8,304 nucleotides of DNA from assembly GCA_946487985.1 (NCBI GenBank), contig CAMLUY010000040.1, forward strand, positions 1 through 8,304, read 5' to 3'. This document shows positions 7,001 through 8,304 of the stretch, piece after piece. This DNA comes from an uncultured Clostridia bacterium (GTDB lineage Bacteria > Bacillota > Clostridia > Christensenellales > UBA1242). A program made the translations under genes and the position numbers. Below the pieces are notes generated by a model. The model was not told the DNA's origin. It made no database searches and worked only from the letters and a program-made list of their open reading frames with translations. Within the stretch, counting starts at the first letter, position 1, and each line of letters opens with the position of its first letter.

Positions 7001-7467
7001 TAGGCTTTGCTCTGAGAAAGGTAAAAATCAAGAAGATTGAAAAGATAAGAAAAGAATCATACGACCGCAAGCTTGCGCTGAACCACGATGCAATCATGGT
7101 TGAAGCTCAGAAGCGACGCGACATTGAAGTTGAACAACTTATGCAAGCGAAGAGCCAGCTTGAAGCTGACAAAGCTGAACTTGAAGCAAACCACAAAGAA
7201 TATGTCAGAGCAAACAGAAGCGCAAATGCTGGTAAGATTTCTCGCGAACTTGAAAAAGCGCTTAAAAAATACAACTCAGACATGATTCGCATCAATGAAA
7301 AAATTAACATTATTAAGGAAAAGATTGATAATGCGATGTCGGCTGATTATCTGTTAGCGCTTGAACGCAAAATTGTCATGGAGGAAGAGGATAAGTTTAA
7401 AGCTGAGAAAAAAGCTTTAAAAAATGAATATAAAATTAAAAAATCTGACAAAAATGACAACAAGTAA
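4057..7467 (+). CDS. Large membrane-anchored surface protein with four beta-sandwich modules and a cytoplasmic coiled coil (1136 aa)
   Basis: I recognise no named family for the whole protein. Seen: a signal peptide (Lys/Asn-rich start, hydrophobic 11-31, cleavage likely between 31 and 39); about 900 extracellular residues rich in Asn, Ser, Thr and Asp; an Asp/Thr linker (942-964); one membrane helix (965-986); then RKVKIKKIEK and about 150 charged, heptad-like residues predicted to lie inside the cell. The outer part holds four divergent copies of one module at about 50-252, 297-498, 525-714 and 757-917. Shared strands include VTLEANSYYRFSV (154-166), FEIEAHKVYKFSV (380-392), YALSNNSYYKLSF (618-630) and LTLEADKYYCLTF (818-830). 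Each module ends in a pattern like GAVFFDECYIDR or GQVYLDNFLIEN. This resembles jelly-roll carbohydrate-binding modules (CBM4/9/22 type), an inference. There is no enzyme domain and no LPXTG. A role in binding glycans or wall and relaying to the inside is possible but unproven. Confidence 0.9.
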   Translation: MIKSKNRNKNLLKLCVAFLFPFTLFGGLAAGNMTTDAASTTTSYVRSWEEKVTLTNSSFTEGGSTYLSGNSLSGWNAIEEQSRATGMLIDVGTGTNTETSGANSTFSKNQDIYMLQNNPGTKNNSDSRIMMINSKTNQSSSGVLAQKGYRSSSVTLEANSYYRFSVAVKTDTNGDDNVSASVYVSGLKDLDGNELSIGYENLSNSVWKTYYIFIATGDESQTVTIDLYLGSAHGGVSSGAVFFDECYIDRYSQNAFMDLCRDLGYVGNDTYEDYNSNTCFLVNGLQDNENVIDTSEYNFDFEDKIEGDTNTLGDKWTAKTQKGHAIIADIRNMQPSDFTDYITNGLYNYVGDDLTDGNNNALILFTDEEGGFVQANSSDFEIEAHKVYKFSVNMKVSALTSGSFYVQVSENGNIYDMYPALLSDDEESNVYYELQSGKSSGYSSNVENSFTNSYQTIDFFVKGHQLYDTSINLQFLLGDSTTNANGCVIVDNIKVEYATNEDFTAASNKLELASFSSTPEDNSQITNAYFNATQIDGLEYPIKADGWTSEIENEKYNQTGVVYLYDSEQFLRDYNSKYDWAGIYPGMPNNSTGVSLPNNVYLMYNSKNSYQSITSSSYALSNNSYYKLSFDYKNQPGLGNVNPSAITVEIIDENGITLYSREGLTSTEWNSCEIYFHTAETVSHNIQIKVSLGKEESPVGGQVYLDNFLIENFTEEENAADIFDSASAREKADLTDFYLHLSENDEIGNTIVDSPAYTVNIDEVYDKGSSDSTVAAIGGIISGSNNPYGEEFKLDDNNFLALQTLSAAKATISSKFTLTLEADKYYCLTFDLGTMFAENAENAKTDEHDCKYGVTVTIDGYESVTQLVTARQLQNYSIYIDSNAASTPKISFTIVSDCHDTRGLMLVSNINFTAVEEIEYTNATLSSLYGERVFTADATKTESDDDTTTDDDTTTDDTTDDNNSWLLIPSIIMAIALIVAIIGFALRKVKIKKIEKIRKESYDRKLALNHDAIMVEAQKRRDIEVEQLMQAKSQLEADKAELEANHKEYVRANRSANAGKISRELEKALKKYNSDMIRINEKINIIKEKIDNAMSADYLLALERKIVMEEEDKFKAEKKALKNEYKIKKSDKNDNK

Positions 7468-7477
7468 AAATAATGAT

Positions 7478-7507
7478 AAAAAGACCTGCCAATAGGCAGG
7501 TCTTTTT
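7478..7507. terminator. Strong bidirectional intrinsic terminator
   Basis: AAAAAGACCTGCC (7478-7490) and GGCAGGTCTTTTT (7495-7507) form a perfect 13-base stem with the four-base loop AATA. A T run follows it in either direction. It begins 10 bases after the surface-protein stop and lies downstream of the convergent zinc-ribbon gene, so it can serve both. Confidence 0.93.
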
Positions 7508-7579
7508 GCAATCACAAGATTGTTATGCGAAATTCTTTACATAAGTTTTATTTTCCAAAATTGTTTTGAGATGCAGTGA

Positions 7580-8101
7580 CTATTCATCGTCATCGTCGTA
7601 ATCAAAGTCGTCATCGTCATCGATGTCGTCGTCATCATCGTCTTCTTCGTCGTCATCGTCATCTTCGTCATCTTCATCGTCATCATCAAAATCTTCGTCT
7701 TCAAAGTTGATGCCTTCGTCGTCATCATCAAACTCAATATCTGGCGACATGTCATCATCGTCAAGAAGGCTTGATTTTGTGATATCATTAACAGAAGCCA
7801 TCTCCCCTGTTTCGTCATCAAGAGTCATTACATCGTCGCTGTCATCACGAATGATATAGTCTTCCCAGTCTGAATTGAGTTCGCCGTCTTCATTCTGATG
7901 CTCTTTGAGGCAGCTGGCGCACATTATTTCATCTGGCTGAATATAGTTTGTGCGGCAGATTGGGCATAGTTCGAGGTCAATATCATCGACATAGTCCTTT
8001 TTGGCCTCCATTTCAGCTTTGCAAACTGAACAAAATTTGTCCTTTTTTTGAATATAGTTGAGTTCACATCTTGGACATCTGATATAAACAGGTTTTTTCA
8101 T
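7580..8101 (-). CDS. Double zinc-ribbon protein with very acidic tail (173 aa)
   Basis: No named family is recognised. Seen: two tandem zinc ribbons with the same spacing, C9-x2-C12-x11-C24-x2-C27 and C46-x2-C49-x11-C61-x2-C64. Both carry NYIQ after the first cysteine pair, so they look like an internal duplication. A mixed polar region (about 66-113) follows, then a tail in which 47 of the last 60 residues are Asp or Glu. Zinc ribbons of this size often bind nucleic acid or protein. A polyacidic tail can mimic nucleic acid or contact basic proteins, as in the RNA polymerase delta subunit RpoE, but there is no sequence match to that protein here. A role near transcription or translation is inference. 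ATG 8101 has AAGGAGAT well placed upstream, and a good promoter lies at 8185-8213. The repetitive GAY codons make the tail length prone to slippage. Confidence 0.85.
   Translation of the reverse strand: MKKPVYIRCPRCELNYIQKKDKFCSVCKAEMEAKKDYVDDIDLELCPICRTNYIQPDEIMCASCLKEHQNEDGELNSDWEDYIIRDDSDDVMTLDDETGEMASVNDITKSSLLDDDDMSPDIEFDDDDEGINFEDEDFDDDDEDDEDDDDDEEDDDDDDIDDDDDFDYDDDDE
7583..7690. repeat. Low-complexity GAY/TCR trinucleotide tract inside the zinc-ribbon gene
   Basis: On the plus strand this is nearly unbroken TCG, TCA and TCT triplets, which encode the Asp/Glu tail on the minus strand. GAT and GAC are mixed, so it is not a pure repeat, but six-base units such as TCATCG recur and could allow in-frame length changes. 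Confidence 0.8.
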
Positions 8102-8123
8102 AATATCTCCTTATTTCTGTTTT

Positions 8124-8150
8124 GCGAGCCTGCAATAACTTGCAGTTCGC
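8124..8150 (-). other. Leader hairpin upstream of the zinc-ribbon gene
   Basis: On the minus strand, GCGA-a-CTGCAA, loop GTTA, TTGCAG-gc-TCGC folds into a six-base stem extended by four more pairs across a small internal loop. It lies within the predicted 77-base leader, between the promoter and the AAGGAGA ribosome site, with no T run after it, so it is not an ordinary terminator. A regulatory or mRNA-stabilising role is possible. Confidence 0.45.
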
Positions 8151-8184
8151 GGCTTTAAAAATCGTATGTTTTTAAGCTTAACAC

Positions 8185-8213
8185 ATTATACAAATATATT
8201 ATTAAAATGTCTA
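8185..8213 (-). promoter_or_regulatory. Sigma-A-type promoter of the zinc-ribbon gene
   Basis: On the minus strand: TAGACA (8213-8208), a 17-base spacer, and consensus TATAAT (8190-8185). The predicted start near 8178 leaves a leader of about 77 bases that contains the hairpin at 8124-8150. Confidence 0.8.
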
Positions 8214-8230
8214 ATGTTTTTTACTATTTT

Positions 8231-8304
8231 TTATATTTTTTTGCTAATTTTTTTTGCCGTTTTTTTGGCGTCAAGATCGGCTTCAGCTTGGCTTTTGCGC
8301 ATGT
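8231..8304 (-). CDS. Possible C-terminal end of a gene entering from the right edge
   Basis: One open minus-strand frame reads MRKSQAEADLDAKKTAKKI and a few more residues to a TAA at 8233-8231. Its Ala/Lys/Asp composition is typical of a charged protein tail, and the stop falls about 18 bases before the next promoter. A second frame stays open a little further (ending at a TAG) and cannot be excluded, so both frame and product are uncertain. Confidence 0.35.
   Translation of the reverse strand, partial: MRKSQAEADLDAKKTAKKISKKI

Noticed and set aside
7623..7859. Plus-strand open frame encoding a long run of serines
   Set aside because: It is the antisense of the GAY-rich acidic tail of the zinc-ribbon gene; low-complexity triplets keep it open. 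The minus-strand frame has zinc ribbons, a ribosome site and a promoter.
8222..8304. Alternative right-edge frame ending at a TAG
   Set aside because: It is open, but its Lys/Pro-rich codons fit less well with the rest of the window than the frame ending at 8231; kept only as an alternative.
1..8304. CRISPR array, insertion sequence, tRNA or rRNA
   Set aside because: No direct repeats with spacers, transposase motifs, terminal inverted repeats, or RNA-gene sequences were seen on either strand.

Overview
The window looks like chromosomal DNA of an AT-rich, Gram-positive-type bacterium, most likely an uncultured clostridial Firmicute. This is an inference. It rests on strong Shine-Dalgarno sequences (GGAGG, GAGGAGG, AAGGAGA), sigma-A-type promoters with 17-base spacers, an AT-biased sequence, a bacterial-type 2[4Fe-4S] ferredoxin, and a large secreted surface protein held by a C-terminal membrane helix. 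No rRNA, tRNA, mobile element or CRISPR array is visible. The gene order looks like ordinary chromosome, but several of the genes are unusual.

Layout. Positions 1-2134 (minus strand) hold a three-gene operon read from a good promoter at 2156-2184: a small 2[4Fe-4S] ferredoxin, a full-length Ppx/GppA-like protein whose active-site motifs are eroded, and an MreB-like actin-fold protein that runs off the left edge. The ferredoxin and Ppx-like genes overlap by 23 bases, and the Ppx-like stop is 12 bases before the MreB-like start. Positions 2252-2896 (minus) hold a mechanosensitive channel gene (mscL) with its own promoter. It carries a long charged insertion before the C-terminal bundle helix. 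Positions 3007-3926 (minus) hold two half-size TauE/SafE (TSUP) membrane proteins with an ATGA overlap. They look like one transporter split into two subunits.

Positions 4057-7467 (plus) hold a single-gene unit with its own promoter and a strong terminator. It encodes a 1136-residue surface protein: signal peptide, four divergent copies of a beta-sandwich (carbohydrate-binding-like) module, an Asp/Thr linker, one membrane helix, and about 150 cytoplasmic residues of charged coiled coil. Positions 7580-8101 (minus) encode a small protein with two zinc ribbons and an extremely acidic tail. It converges on the surface-protein gene, and the hairpin between them can terminate both. The right edge probably holds the last codons of another minus-strand gene.

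The strongest candidates for something undescribed are the ferredoxin / degenerate Ppx-like / degenerate MreB-like operon, where two actin-fold ATPase relatives have both lost conserved acidic residues, and the membrane-spanning surface protein with a cytoplasmic coiled coil. The functions proposed for these are inference from motifs and context only.
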